Below are positions 24,417 through 31,202 of a DNA stretch of 64,000 nucleotides, one piece after another; the stretch's first letter is position 1, and the number at the start of each line of letters is the position of its first letter. Source of the stretch: G963668655 sp963668655 (GTDB lineage: Bacteria; Myxococcota_A; SURF-8); NCBI GenBank assembly GCA_963668655.2, contig CAXXPQ010000001.1, positions 434,001-498,000 of the forward strand, read 5' to 3'. The translations under genes were made by a program, and so were the position numbers. The notes beneath the pieces were generated by a model. The model was not told the DNA's origin. It worked only from the letters and a program-made list of their open reading frames with translations, and ran no database searches.

Positions 24417-26081
24417 TCAAGGCGTCCCGGGCACGGCGGGATCCTCGTCACCGAAAACCAGCCCCTGGAAACTGTAGACCGTGACCGAACCGTCCCGCCA
24501 GGCGTCCGGCGAAAGTCCGGCCTTCATGGCCGTGTGGCTGAGAAACTCCTCGCGGTTCCAGTTCCATTCCACCGGCACCTGAGGCAGAAGCAACCCGCGA
24601 TTGTATCCCCGCTCCATCATCAGACCGTCCCGGCCCACCACGATACTTTCCAGATCCTCCACCTTTTGCAGCGGCGTCAACACCGTGACTTCATAGGAAA
24701 GGGCGGGAAGCTCTTCTTCGCGAACGGCCGGAAAGCGTGGATCCTGGCTGCATGCGGCCATGGCCATTTCTCGTACACAGCGCCAGAGCGGCACGTGCGC
24801 CTCGGTATGTCCGATGCAACCCCGCAGATCGCCGTCCTTTTTCAGGGTCACGAAGGTTGCGCCCTTTTCCAGAAGCAGCGGATCGGTGATTTCGAAGTCG
24901 GGAACTTCCCGCCTGGTGACGTAGGAGCGCACGGTCTTTCTCGCGATCTCGAGCAGTTGGTTTTTCTGCGTTTCGTTCAATGTGTAATCCATGATTATTC
25001 CTTCCATTACGGGATTGGAGTTCGCGGTTTTTTTCCTTGGAAGCGGCGGACGCGGAAACGCCACGGCGGCATATCCCACCACCCGCTTTTTATCTCCGAA
25101 CGTGTCGCCGGAATTGCGGCTGTCCAGAACCACGGGCGCGGCCCCGCCGGAGAGCTTTTGTGCGTGCAGCAGCGCCAGCACCGGCAGAAGCCCGCAGCAT
25201 TCTGTCCGGCGCTTCATCGTCTCCGAAAGCAGGGCATCCCCGTTCAACTCGCGGATGAGTTTCAGGCTATGGGCGTCCATCTCCACGGCCTGTTCGTAGG
25301 CGAAATAGTGAGAGAAATCGGTGGAGATCACCACCACGGTATCGGGACGCCCGGCATAGCGTTCCTCGATGATCTTCCCCAATGTCTCGGCCAGCCCCGC
25401 ATCTCGTTGCAGCCCGAAGAAGATCGGCACCAGCCGGGCCTGGGGCATGGCCACCTGAATGAAGGGAAGCTGCACCTCCAGGGAGTGTTCTCCCACGGCC
25501 AGTTCGGGCGCGTTGCCGATTTCCGGATGGGCGGCGAGCAGGGCGCGAACTTCCTTCTCATCCACCGGAAGATCCCCCAATGGCGTGCGAAAGCCCTTCG
25601 CCAGAACGGTCGCCAGGCCCGGGTGTTTGAAGGAGCCGTCCGAGCGGTAGGGATCGTGGGCGAAGGCCACCACCACCACGCGCCGCACGGAACGTTTCGT
25701 GAACGGAGCGAAGGCCGATCCGGCCACCGGTCCGGAAAAACGATATCCGGCATGGGGCGCGATGACGGCCCAGGGATCCTTCAGGCGTTTTCCCCTGGCT
25801 TTCCGCAGATAGCCTTGAACCTCCCGGCGCAGATCCTCGGCCGTACCCGGATAGAAACTCCCGGCCACGTTCGGCAAAACCGTCGGGGACAACGCCGGAA
25901 GGGGAGAGGCGGGTGGTTTCCTTTTCGGAAGAGTCTTAACGGACGCCGATTCCTTCGGAGTCGCCCCGTCCGGCCCCGCCGCGTCGGAACGCGGCTGCTC
26001 GCAGCCGAAGACCAGAAGAAAGCATAAAAGCGGCGCGAGCAGATCGGCAAAGCCCGACGTACGATTCGTTTCAGCCCGCAA
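24417..26081 (-). CDS. AmmeMemoRadiSam proteins B and A fused (Memo-AMMECR1), predicted lipoprotein
   Basis: A 554-residue protein uniting two normally separate proteins. After a lipoprotein-like signal ending at LVFGC (Cys27) and a Pro-rich spacer comes a Memo domain (about residues 68-345). Its motifs are 'NVAGSFYPG', 'VIAPHAGYRFSGPVAG' with a metal/active-site His, 'AVGEHSLEVQLPFIQVA', and 'VVISTDFSHYFAYEQA'. An AMMECR1 domain follows (about 365-550) with 'GATFVTLKKDGDLRGCIGH', 'QDPRFPAVREEELPALSYEV' and 'WNREEFLSHTAMKAG'. Both domains belong to the conserved three-gene AmmeMemoRadiSam system, whose biochemical role I do not know to be settled. It overlaps the 66-residue Tat gene by 11 nt. 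A good internal ribosome site before the AMMECR1 part is listed separately. Confidence 0.93.
   Translation of the reverse strand: MRAETNRTSGFADLLAPLLCFLLVFGCEQPRSDAAGPDGATPKESASVKTLPKRKPPASPLPALSPTVLPNVAGSFYPGTAEDLRREVQGYLRKARGKRLKDPWAVIAPHAGYRFSGPVAGSAFAPFTKRSVRRVVVVAFAHDPYRSDGSFKHPGLATVLAKGFRTPLGDLPVDEKEVRALLAAHPEIGNAPELAVGEHSLEVQLPFIQVAMPQARLVPIFFGLQRDAGLAETLGKIIEERYAGRPDTVVVISTDFSHYFAYEQAVEMDAHSLKLIRELNGDALLSETMKRRTECCGLLPVLALLHAQKLSGGAAPVVLDSRNSGDTFGDKKRVVGYAAVAFPRPPLPRKKTANSNPVMEGIIMDYTLNETQKNQLLEIARKTVRSYVTRREVPDFEITDPLLLEKGATFVTLKKDGDLRGCIGHTEAHVPLWRCVREMAMAACSQDPRFPAVREEELPALSYEVTVLTPLQKVEDLESIVVGRDGLMMERGYNRGLLLPQVPVEWNWNREEFLSHTAMKAGLSPDAWRDGSVTVYSFQGLVFGDEDPAVPGTP
24990..25005 (-). 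promoter_or_regulatory. Internal ribosome-binding site and start inside the Memo-AMMECR1 fusion
   Basis: Read on the minus strand, GGAAGGA is followed after six bases by an ATG at 24992-24990, in frame, exactly at the border of the AMMECR1 domain (MDYTLNETQKNQ). Initiation here would give a free 191-residue AMMECR1 protein in addition to the fusion. It may also be a relic of a former separate gene. Confidence 0.55.
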
Positions 26082-26271
26082 GGTCTTTTCCTTTCACGAA
26101 ATGCCGCGCCGGGTGGTCGGACGTTTTATTCGGTCTCTCCCGTTCCACCGGGTTCGCATTCGCCTCCCGGCCGCTTGCGTTTCCCAGAGCGATCCACCCG
26201 CCGATGGAAAGCAGCCCGCGCCGCAGAAACGAGCGGCGCGAAACATCATTTTTCCAAGGTTCCCTTTTCAT
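26071..26271 (-). CDS. Small Tat-signal protein ending in SDxPARHF motif
   Basis: A 66-residue protein whose start overlaps the radical SAM stop (ATGA) and whose stop lies 11 nt inside the Memo-AMMECR1 gene, so it is strongly coupled to both. It has a twin-arginine signal ('SRRSFLRRGLLSIGGWIALG', about residues 11-30). After export only about 30 residues would remain, ending 'SDHPARHFVKGKDLAG'. The block SDxPARHF is shared with the 72-residue membrane protein on the other side of the radical SAM gene, with different codons. The family is not one I can name. Its size, export signal and motif suggest a substrate or carrier for the AmmeMemoRadiSam proteins (inference). Confidence 0.72.
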   Translation of the reverse strand: MKREPWKNDVSRRSFLRRGLLSIGGWIALGNASGREANANPVERERPNKTSDHPARHFVKGKDLAG

Positions 26272-27266
26272 TCCTTCCTCCAGACTCCGCGAAGCGCCCG
26301 CCCGCAGTGGGCGCAGGCGCCGTTTTTCATGTTCCGTTCCAGGATCCGAAATCCCGCCCGCCGGATCACCGCCTTTCCGCAGGCCGGACAATAGGTATGC
26401 TCGAAGCGCCGGTCGCGCAGGTTGCCCACGTAGACGTGCTTCAAGCCTGCACCGAGCGCCGTTTCCGCCGCGAGGATCAGCGTTTCCTTCGACGTGGGAG
26501 GCAGGTTGGCCAGGCGGTGCCGGGGATGGAAGCGGGAAAAATGCAGCGGCGTCTCCGCACCCAGCGTATCCCGGATCCAGACGCACATCTCGGCGATCAT
26601 CCCCGGATCGTCGTTCAATGTGGGCACGACCAGATTGGTGATCTCCACCAGCACGCCCGCTTCGTGCATGATCTCCAGACTGCGCAAGACCGGTTTCAGG
26701 CGACCGTTGCAGATCTCCCGGTAATAGTTGTCGTCGAAGGATTTCAGGTCTACGTTGGCTCCGTCGGTCACTTCGCAGAGTTCCCGCAACGGTTCCTCCT
26801 CGATGTAGGCGGCGGTGACCAGAACGTTCTTCATTCCGGCCTTTCTCGCCAGTCGGGCGGTGTCCAGGGCGTACTCGAAGTAGATCACGGGATCGGTGTA
26901 GGTATAGGCGATGCTTTCGCATCCGGAGCGGCGTGCCGCCTCGATCACCCGTTCCGGCGGATAGTCGTGATTTTCCAGATCCTCCGGATCCGACTGGGAA
27001 ATGCTCCAGTTCTGGCAGAACAGACAGGAAAGGTTACAGCCCGCCGTGGCGATGGAGAAGATGGGAGAGCCGGGAAGAAAGTGGAACATGGGTTTTTTCT
27101 CCACCGGGTCCACGTGCAGCGAGCAGGGCTTGCCATACACCAGCGTGCGCAACTTGCCGCCGCGATTCACGCGCACCCGGCATTCGCCGCGCTCCATGTC
27201 CGCAAGCTTGCAACGCTTGGGACAGAGGCGGCATTCCACCCAGTTATCCGATTTCGTACGGCTCAA
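26268..27266 (-). CDS. amrS: AmmeMemoRadiSam system radical SAM enzyme
   Basis: A 332-residue radical SAM protein of the pyruvate-formate-lyase-activating type. An N-terminal cysteine set ('CRLCPKRC', Cys12/15/19, and Cys29 in 'RGECRVR') precedes the cluster motif CNLSCLFC (Cys77, 81, 84). 'SIAYTYTDPVIYFEYALDTA', 'NVDLKSFDDNYYREI', and 'HFSRFHPRHRLANLPPTSKE' are characteristic of this subfamily. The C-terminus has two zinc-ribbon-like Cys pairs (CPACG, CAHCG). The only available start is TTG at 27266, with GAGGA upstream, 10 nt after the preceding small gene; no in-frame ATG or GTG was found upstream. From memory, other members begin with a PAR(Y/W)-containing segment before the first Cys set; that segment is absent here. 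Confidence 0.93.
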   Translation of the reverse strand: MSRTKSDNWVECRLCPKRCKLADMERGECRVRVNRGGKLRTLVYGKPCSLHVDPVEKKPMFHFLPGSPIFSIATAGCNLSCLFCQNWSISQSDPEDLENHDYPPERVIEAARRSGCESIAYTYTDPVIYFEYALDTARLARKAGMKNVLVTAAYIEEEPLRELCEVTDGANVDLKSFDDNYYREICNGRLKPVLRSLEIMHEAGVLVEITNLVVPTLNDDPGMIAEMCVWIRDTLGAETPLHFSRFHPRHRLANLPPTSKETLILAAETALGAGLKHVYVGNLRDRRFEHTYCPACGKAVIRRAGFRILERNMKNGACAHCGRALRGVWRKE

Positions 27267-27276
27267 CGGACCGTCC

Positions 27277-27495
27277 TCATCTTCCCGAAAAATCCGGAAT
27301 CCGGAAGTGTCGCGCCGGAACGTCGCTCAGATTTCCGGAACGCACCTGCTCGTCGACTTGTTTCACGTCGATTCGACGGTGAGTCCGGAGCGCGGCGGAA
27401 GGCTCCCGGCCATTATACCAGACCACGCCGAAGATCGACAGCAGCACCAGCGCCGCCAGAAACCCCAGGATCGTATCCTGCGCCCGTTTCGTCAT
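27277..27495 (-). CDS. Small membrane protein ending in SDxPARHF motif
   Basis: A 72-residue protein starting in an ATGA overlap with the FMN-binding gene. One membrane helix ('TILGFLAALVLLSIFGVVWY', about residues 8-27) is followed by a basic soluble tail ending 'LSDVPARHFRIPDFSGR'. The SDxPARHF block matches the C-terminus of the Tat-signal protein downstream, while the rest of the two proteins is unrelated. The AmmeMemoRadiSam radical SAM gene begins 10 nt after its stop. I recognise no family. It could be a substrate, an adaptor, or a detached N-terminal part of the radical SAM enzyme. Confidence 0.72.
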   Translation of the reverse strand: MTKRAQDTILGFLAALVLLSIFGVVWYNGREPSAALRTHRRIDVKQVDEQVRSGNLSDVPARHFRIPDFSGR

Positions 27496-28697
27496 GGCCG
27501 TTCTTCCTCGCCCTCGTCTCGGGCGGTTCCGTCGCCTTTTCCGCCGAAACCGATCGGTCGCCGGGCGCAGAGTTCCAGGCAGGCCCCGGTGGGACAGAAC
27601 AGGCGGCACCAGAACCGGCGACTGAAAGCCGAAACGGCAAGAACCAGCAAAGCGAAAAGCAGAAGCACGAAAGGCGTATTCGCGGAAAAGAGCCACCCGA
27701 ACGGTTCGAAATTCGCCGCCGGTTCGTAGGCCAGGACACCCGCTCCCAAAACGGCGGCGGCAAGAATTCCCCAGCGCAGACCGCGAAAGATGCGGCGCAG
27801 GCCGGGAGAAGGCGAAAGCCTCCCCGGTATCGCCCGGAAAAGAAGTTCCTGCATGGCCCCGAAGGGGCAGACCTGGGCGCAATAAACCGGCTTGCGAAAG
27901 AGGGCGAAGGCCGGCGCGAGAAAAAGCAGCAGGATCGGCTCCAATTGCACTCCCCCCGGATTTTCCAGCCGCAACAGGGCGGCGATCTGGGAGAAACTGA
28001 CGGATACGTTCAGGAAAATGCCGAACACCACGATGGAGACGAGCCAGGAGGCCACGCGAAACCCGATGGTTTTCCTTCGAAAAGCCACGATAGCGAAAGC
28101 GAAAGCCGACAGGAATAGGCTCAGCGATACGATATCCGCCTGGAAGGAAGCATCGATTTCAGACGACGGAACCGCGCGGCCGTAGCGGCCATTCGCCACA
28201 TGCCGAGCGGTCCGGAGCGCGCCTTTCCGGATGGCCTCGGAGGTGATCGTCGCGCCGGTCACGGCTTCGATATCCGAAAAATCGTCCCCGACATCGCGCC
28301 CTTGAAAGCGCTCCAGAAAGCCGCTTTCCAGCACGGCGCGCAAATAGGCCGGGGATTCCCGATGATCCCACACGCGTACGGCCGACAGGCGGCCATCGGG
28401 CGAGACTCCCGCCAGAAGCGATAATTCTCCGCCGTAACCCTTCACCACGGGAGCCGTCCGATTGCTCGATGCCGCCGCGCCGATCTCCCGGTCCCCGGAG
28501 AAAACGGCCGTAATTCCCGCTTCTTCGCGGAACGCCGGATCCGAGACGTCGGAAAAGAGCACCTGGAAATCCTTTGGATCGGGCCGCGATTGCGCCTCGT
28601 CGAAACGGCGTATGCCGTTGGAAACGACCAGCAAAAGCAGCATGGCCGGAAGCCAGATCTTCCCCGACAGCGAAAATTTTCTTATCGACGCGGACAT
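27492..28697 (-). CDS. FMN-binding and 4Fe-4S polyferredoxin-type membrane protein (NosR/RnfG-related)
   Basis: A 401-residue protein. An N-terminal helix ('IWLPAMLLLLVVSNGIRRF') anchors an extracytoplasmic FMN-binding domain whose 'IEAVTGATITSEAI' segment is the consensus for covalent flavinylation on Thr or Ser. Four to five membrane helices follow. Two four-Cys ferredoxin-like sites flank them ('CAQVCPFGAMQEL' and 'CRLFCPTGACLELC', each lacking the last spacer of a full CxxCxxCxxxC). Such proteins pass electrons across the membrane to periplasmic flavin, as in NosR, RnfG or PceC. I chose the ATG at 28697 because the promoter at 28705-28732 would make the transcript begin right there. It is the first gene of the AmmeMemoRadiSam operon. 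Confidence 0.85.
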   Translation of the reverse strand: MSASIRKFSLSGKIWLPAMLLLLVVSNGIRRFDEAQSRPDPKDFQVLFSDVSDPAFREEAGITAVFSGDREIGAAASSNRTAPVVKGYGGELSLLAGVSPDGRLSAVRVWDHRESPAYLRAVLESGFLERFQGRDVGDDFSDIEAVTGATITSEAIRKGALRTARHVANGRYGRAVPSSEIDASFQADIVSLSLFLSAFAFAIVAFRRKTIGFRVASWLVSIVVFGIFLNVSVSFSQIAALLRLENPGGVQLEPILLLFLAPAFALFRKPVYCAQVCPFGAMQELLFRAIPGRLSPSPGLRRIFRGLRWGILAAAVLGAGVLAYEPAANFEPFGWLFSANTPFVLLLFALLVLAVSAFSRRFWCRLFCPTGACLELCARRPIGFGGKGDGTARDEGEEERP

Positions 28698-28704
28698 GCA
28701 AGCC

Positions 28705-28732
28705 ATTGTACCGGGGTCGATGCGGCTGTCAA
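28705..28732 (-). promoter_or_regulatory. Consensus sigma-70 promoter of the AmmeMemoRadiSam operon, probably leaderless
   Basis: On the minus strand, TTGACA (28732-28727) and TACAAT (28710-28705) are separated by 16 bases. Transcription would be expected about seven bases past the -10, which is within one or two bases of the ATG at 28697, leaving no 5' leader. No Shine-Dalgarno is visible before that ATG, consistent with leaderless initiation. Confidence 0.7.
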
Positions 28733-28814
28733 GGCGTCACTGAGCGGGTCGAGGATGATCCGGTGCGGATCTCCGTGAAAGAAAAGCGCAACCCCTCCGT
28801 GGAATCGTTTTCCG

Positions 28815-29714
28815 TTATTTGTACTGCGTGCAAACTCTTATACAGGCGTCCGGGGAGACTCGGCAGACCGTGACGTAATAATCCGTGATCGGCGCGCGGG
28901 AACGCCAGCATTCTTCGTTCGAGTGGGATTCGAAGAGATAGGGAATGCGATACCCCTCACCGGCCCATATCTCGGTGAGCGTAAGCCCGTCGGGATCTAC
29001 GATTAGATCGCGGGAAAACGGAGGAAAGACCGTCGGCAGGCCGCATTCGATGGTCAACGTACAGCCCTGTTGCGTCCCCGTGGCGTCGTACAGCGTGAAG
29101 CTGCCTCCCAGCGTGGACTGATTCACCGTAAAGCAGCCGCTCAGATCCGGGCAGGCGTAGCCCTCCATGGATTCCCAGTTTTCCCATTCCAGGTCACCGT
29201 ACTCCACGGCGTCCGCGTATTCAACGTCTTCATCCAGGTCGGCGAAGGCGTCCAGTTCCGGATCCGCGTCGCCGTCGGCGGGAGCCACGCATTCGCACCA
29301 GTCGTACATCTGGCCGCTGATGTCGATCAGGGTGCATCCGTTGGATTCGGTCAGGCCGCTGACGGTGTTGGCGGCGCATACCATGCCGCAATCGTATTCG
29401 GTCCAGGAGCCGCTATCGCAATAGCAGACCTTGGCGGCGTCCACGCAGAAAGAGGTGTCCGAGGTCCAATCGCAGAGGCCGGAACGGGTGAAAGGCTCGT
29501 CGGCGTCCGCATCGGATGCGTGTTCCGAATCCGCGTCCCCATCGATCTCCGGATGGTTATCCGTATCGCCGTCGCCCGGTTCCAGACGGGCTTCGCCTTC
29601 CGTATCCTCATCCCCGTCCGGGGCGCGGTTGAAATGAATGCTCCTATCGGAGCAGGAGCAGACGGACAGGCCAAGGAAAACAACGATCCCAAGGACAAGG
29701 AGCGAGAATTTCAT
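28815..29714 (-). CDS. Exported Cys-rich lipoprotein with acidic DGD linker
   Basis: A 299-residue protein. The ATG at 29714 follows AGGAGA; a longer frame to 29804 is unlikely. The signal peptide ends in the lipobox SVCSC ('LGIVVFLGLSVCSC'). The mature N-terminus is an acidic linker with many Asp-Gly-Asp or Asp-Ala-Asp units (about residues 33-75). A first Cys-rich module follows ('CDWTSDTSFC', 'CYCDSGSWTEYDCG', 'CECVAPADGDADPE'). A second acidic stretch leads to a C-terminal domain with more cysteines ('CPDLSGCFTV', 'CTLTIECGLP', 'CRVSPDACIRVC'). The style matches the surface protein at the right edge of this window. Function unknown; surface attachment or binding is plausible. Confidence 0.75.
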   Translation of the reverse strand: MKFSLLVLGIVVFLGLSVCSCSDRSIHFNRAPDGDEDTEGEARLEPGDGDTDNHPEIDGDADSEHASDADADEPFTRSGLCDWTSDTSFCVDAAKVCYCDSGSWTEYDCGMVCAANTVSGLTESNGCTLIDISGQMYDWCECVAPADGDADPELDAFADLDEDVEYADAVEYGDLEWENWESMEGYACPDLSGCFTVNQSTLGGSFTLYDATGTQQGCTLTIECGLPTVFPPFSRDLIVDPDGLTLTEIWAGEGYRIPYLFESHSNEECWRSRAPITDYYVTVCRVSPDACIRVCTQYK

Positions 29715-29797
29715 GGAAATCTCCTGGCAGGACGGCGTTTCCGTGGCGGGAATCGAACCCAGGATAGCCCAAGCGGAGGAAAAAATCAAATAGATGA

Positions 29798-29807
29798 GTC
29801 CCAAACG
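29798..29807. repeat. Left target-site duplication of the insertion sequence
   Basis: GTCCCAAACG directly precedes the left inverted repeat and recurs without mismatch at 31015-31024. A perfect ten-base duplication indicates a fairly recent insertion. Confidence 0.93.
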
Positions 29808-31014
29808 CAGGGCAATTCAGTTCTTGATTTTATGCAGGTTTTGGTTTAAGACACTAGATGTAGTAAGTGTATTATACTGGAAATACTACAAATGTGGAGA
29901 CGATCATGGAGCAGGACGTGTCAAGCTTTTATCTGGAATTGAAAGAACAACTGGAAGAAATTCCCGATCCCCGTCGGATCAAGGGGCGCCGGTACAAGCT
30001 CGTGCCCCTGCTGCTGCTTCTTATCCTGGGCTTTCTGCGGGGGCGTAAAAACGTGAAAGACGTTCTCGAATCCTACGCCGAGGACCGGGACATGCTGGAT
30101 TTTCTCGGGCTCAAGCGCGTTCCCGCTCCCGGCGTCTACACCAATCTGTTTCACAAACTCGACCTGGAATCGGTCAATCGGGCGCTGGCAAACGCCGGGC
30201 TGTCGCTGCTGTGGCGTCCCCGCCATATCGCCGTGGACGGCAAAACGACCAAAGGAAGCCTCCGCGACGGCCTGTATCTTCACGTGGTCAATGCCGCCAC
30301 GGCCCAGGGAATCCCGCTTTCACAAGTGGTTTCCGAGCCGGCCGGAGGCGAGATCGCGGCGGCGCGGCGGGCGCTTGAGGGCCTGCCGCTTTCGGGCGCG
30401 GTGGTCACGGGAGACGCCATGTTCGCCCAACGGGATCTCTGCCGGGGGATCTCGGAAAAAGGGGGGCCTGGCTCTTCAAGCTGAAGGAGAACCAGGTCAC
30501 CCAATACGAGGAGGTGCGACGCTTGATCGAGGCCCGGTCCGCGCCGCCGGACTTCGCGGACAACGATCTGGTGGGCGACCGGATCGAAACGAGGAGAATA
30601 TATCTCTTCCCCGAGATGGAAGGCTGGTTCGACTGGCCCTACTTGTCTCAAGGGCTGGCGGTCGAGAAAATCACGGAGCGCAAGCGCACGGGGAACCCCA
30701 CGCGCGAGGTGTTTTTCGCCCTGACCAGCCTTCCGAAGACAACGCCGCCGAAAGAACTACTCGCCTGTTTCCGGAATCACTGGAGCATCGAAAACAAGGT
30801 TCATCACGTTCTTGATTGTTCGATGGGGGAAGATGCCTGCCGGATGCGGGCGGGTTGCGGCGCGGCGGCGACCGGGGCATTTCGGCGAATCGCCCTGGGT
30901 CTGCTTCAGACCATCAAAGGAAATCGCAGCATCCCGTCCATCATGCGCCATCTCGATTCAGGAGGCAGGATTTTACGACTTTGCCAGGGAATACCTTAGA
31001 ACTGAATTGCCCTG
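29808..31014 (+). mobile_element. ISAs1-family-like insertion sequence, 1207 bp
   Basis: The element is bounded by perfect 17-bp inverted repeats, CAGGGCAATTCAGTTCT (29808-29824) and its complement at 30998-31014, and flanked by a perfect 10-bp target duplication. It carries one transposase gene of the ISAs1/H-repeat type in the sense direction, broken by a frameshift. Length, ends and duplication size all fit ISAs1. It lies between the upstream region of the DGD lipoprotein gene and the SDR gene, so it does not interrupt a recognisable gene. Confidence 0.93.
29906..30999 (+). pseudogene. ISAs1-type DDE transposase, frameshifted
   Basis: Two overlapping frames together make one complete transposase of about 365 residues. 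The first (29906-30484; ATG with GGAG seven bases upstream) has the ISAs1-associated N-terminal domain ('LKEQLEEIPDPRRIKGRRYK'), the first catalytic Asp in 'HIAVDGKTTKGS' and the second in 'AVVTGDAMFAQRDLCR'. After a run of six G (30462-30467) the frame ends early. The other frame resumes at once with 'AWLFKLKENQ' and carries the catalytic Glu in 'HWSIENKVHHVLDCSMGEDACRMR'. One extra G would restore the gene. It is either a pseudogene, a homopolymer sequencing error, or less likely a programmed frameshift, which is unusual for this family. Confidence 0.88.
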
Positions 31015-31024
31015 GTCCCAAACG
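31015..31024. repeat. Right target-site duplication of the insertion sequence
   Basis: GTCCCAAACG follows the right inverted repeat and is identical to 29798-29807. Confidence 0.93.
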
Positions 31025-31035
31025 GGTTTTATCGA

Positions 31036-31130
31036 CATATCCACCGCTCGTGACAAGTGATTTCGCGAAGCGAAACGGATTCGGGCCACGGCCGACGATC
31101 CCGCCGCATCACGCCGAAATCCCTGGACTT
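31036..31130 (+). repeat. Copy of dispersed repeat family 2 (TTTCGCGAAGCGAAA)
   Basis: This region shares the core TTTCGCGAAGCGAAA with the copy at 62104-62262, plus flanking CCGCTC, AGTG, TTCG and CCACGG blocks in the same order. The right part of the element is shorter or diverged. It lies just beyond the insertion sequence, upstream of the SDR gene. Confidence 0.65.
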
Positions 31131-31202
31131 TCGGCCGTAGCCTTCGGTAGAATGCCGGCGGTATGGAACCTTCCTGTACGAATCAAGCGAAAGGAACGGA
31201 AC

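Noticed and set aside
29738..29785. tRNA-like T-arm (minus strand GGGTTCGATTCCCGCC) upstream of the DGD lipoprotein gene
   Set aside because: The T-loop is present but no acceptor stem, anticodon arm or full cloverleaf can be built around it. It may be a chance match or a tRNA-fragment remnant; not annotated.
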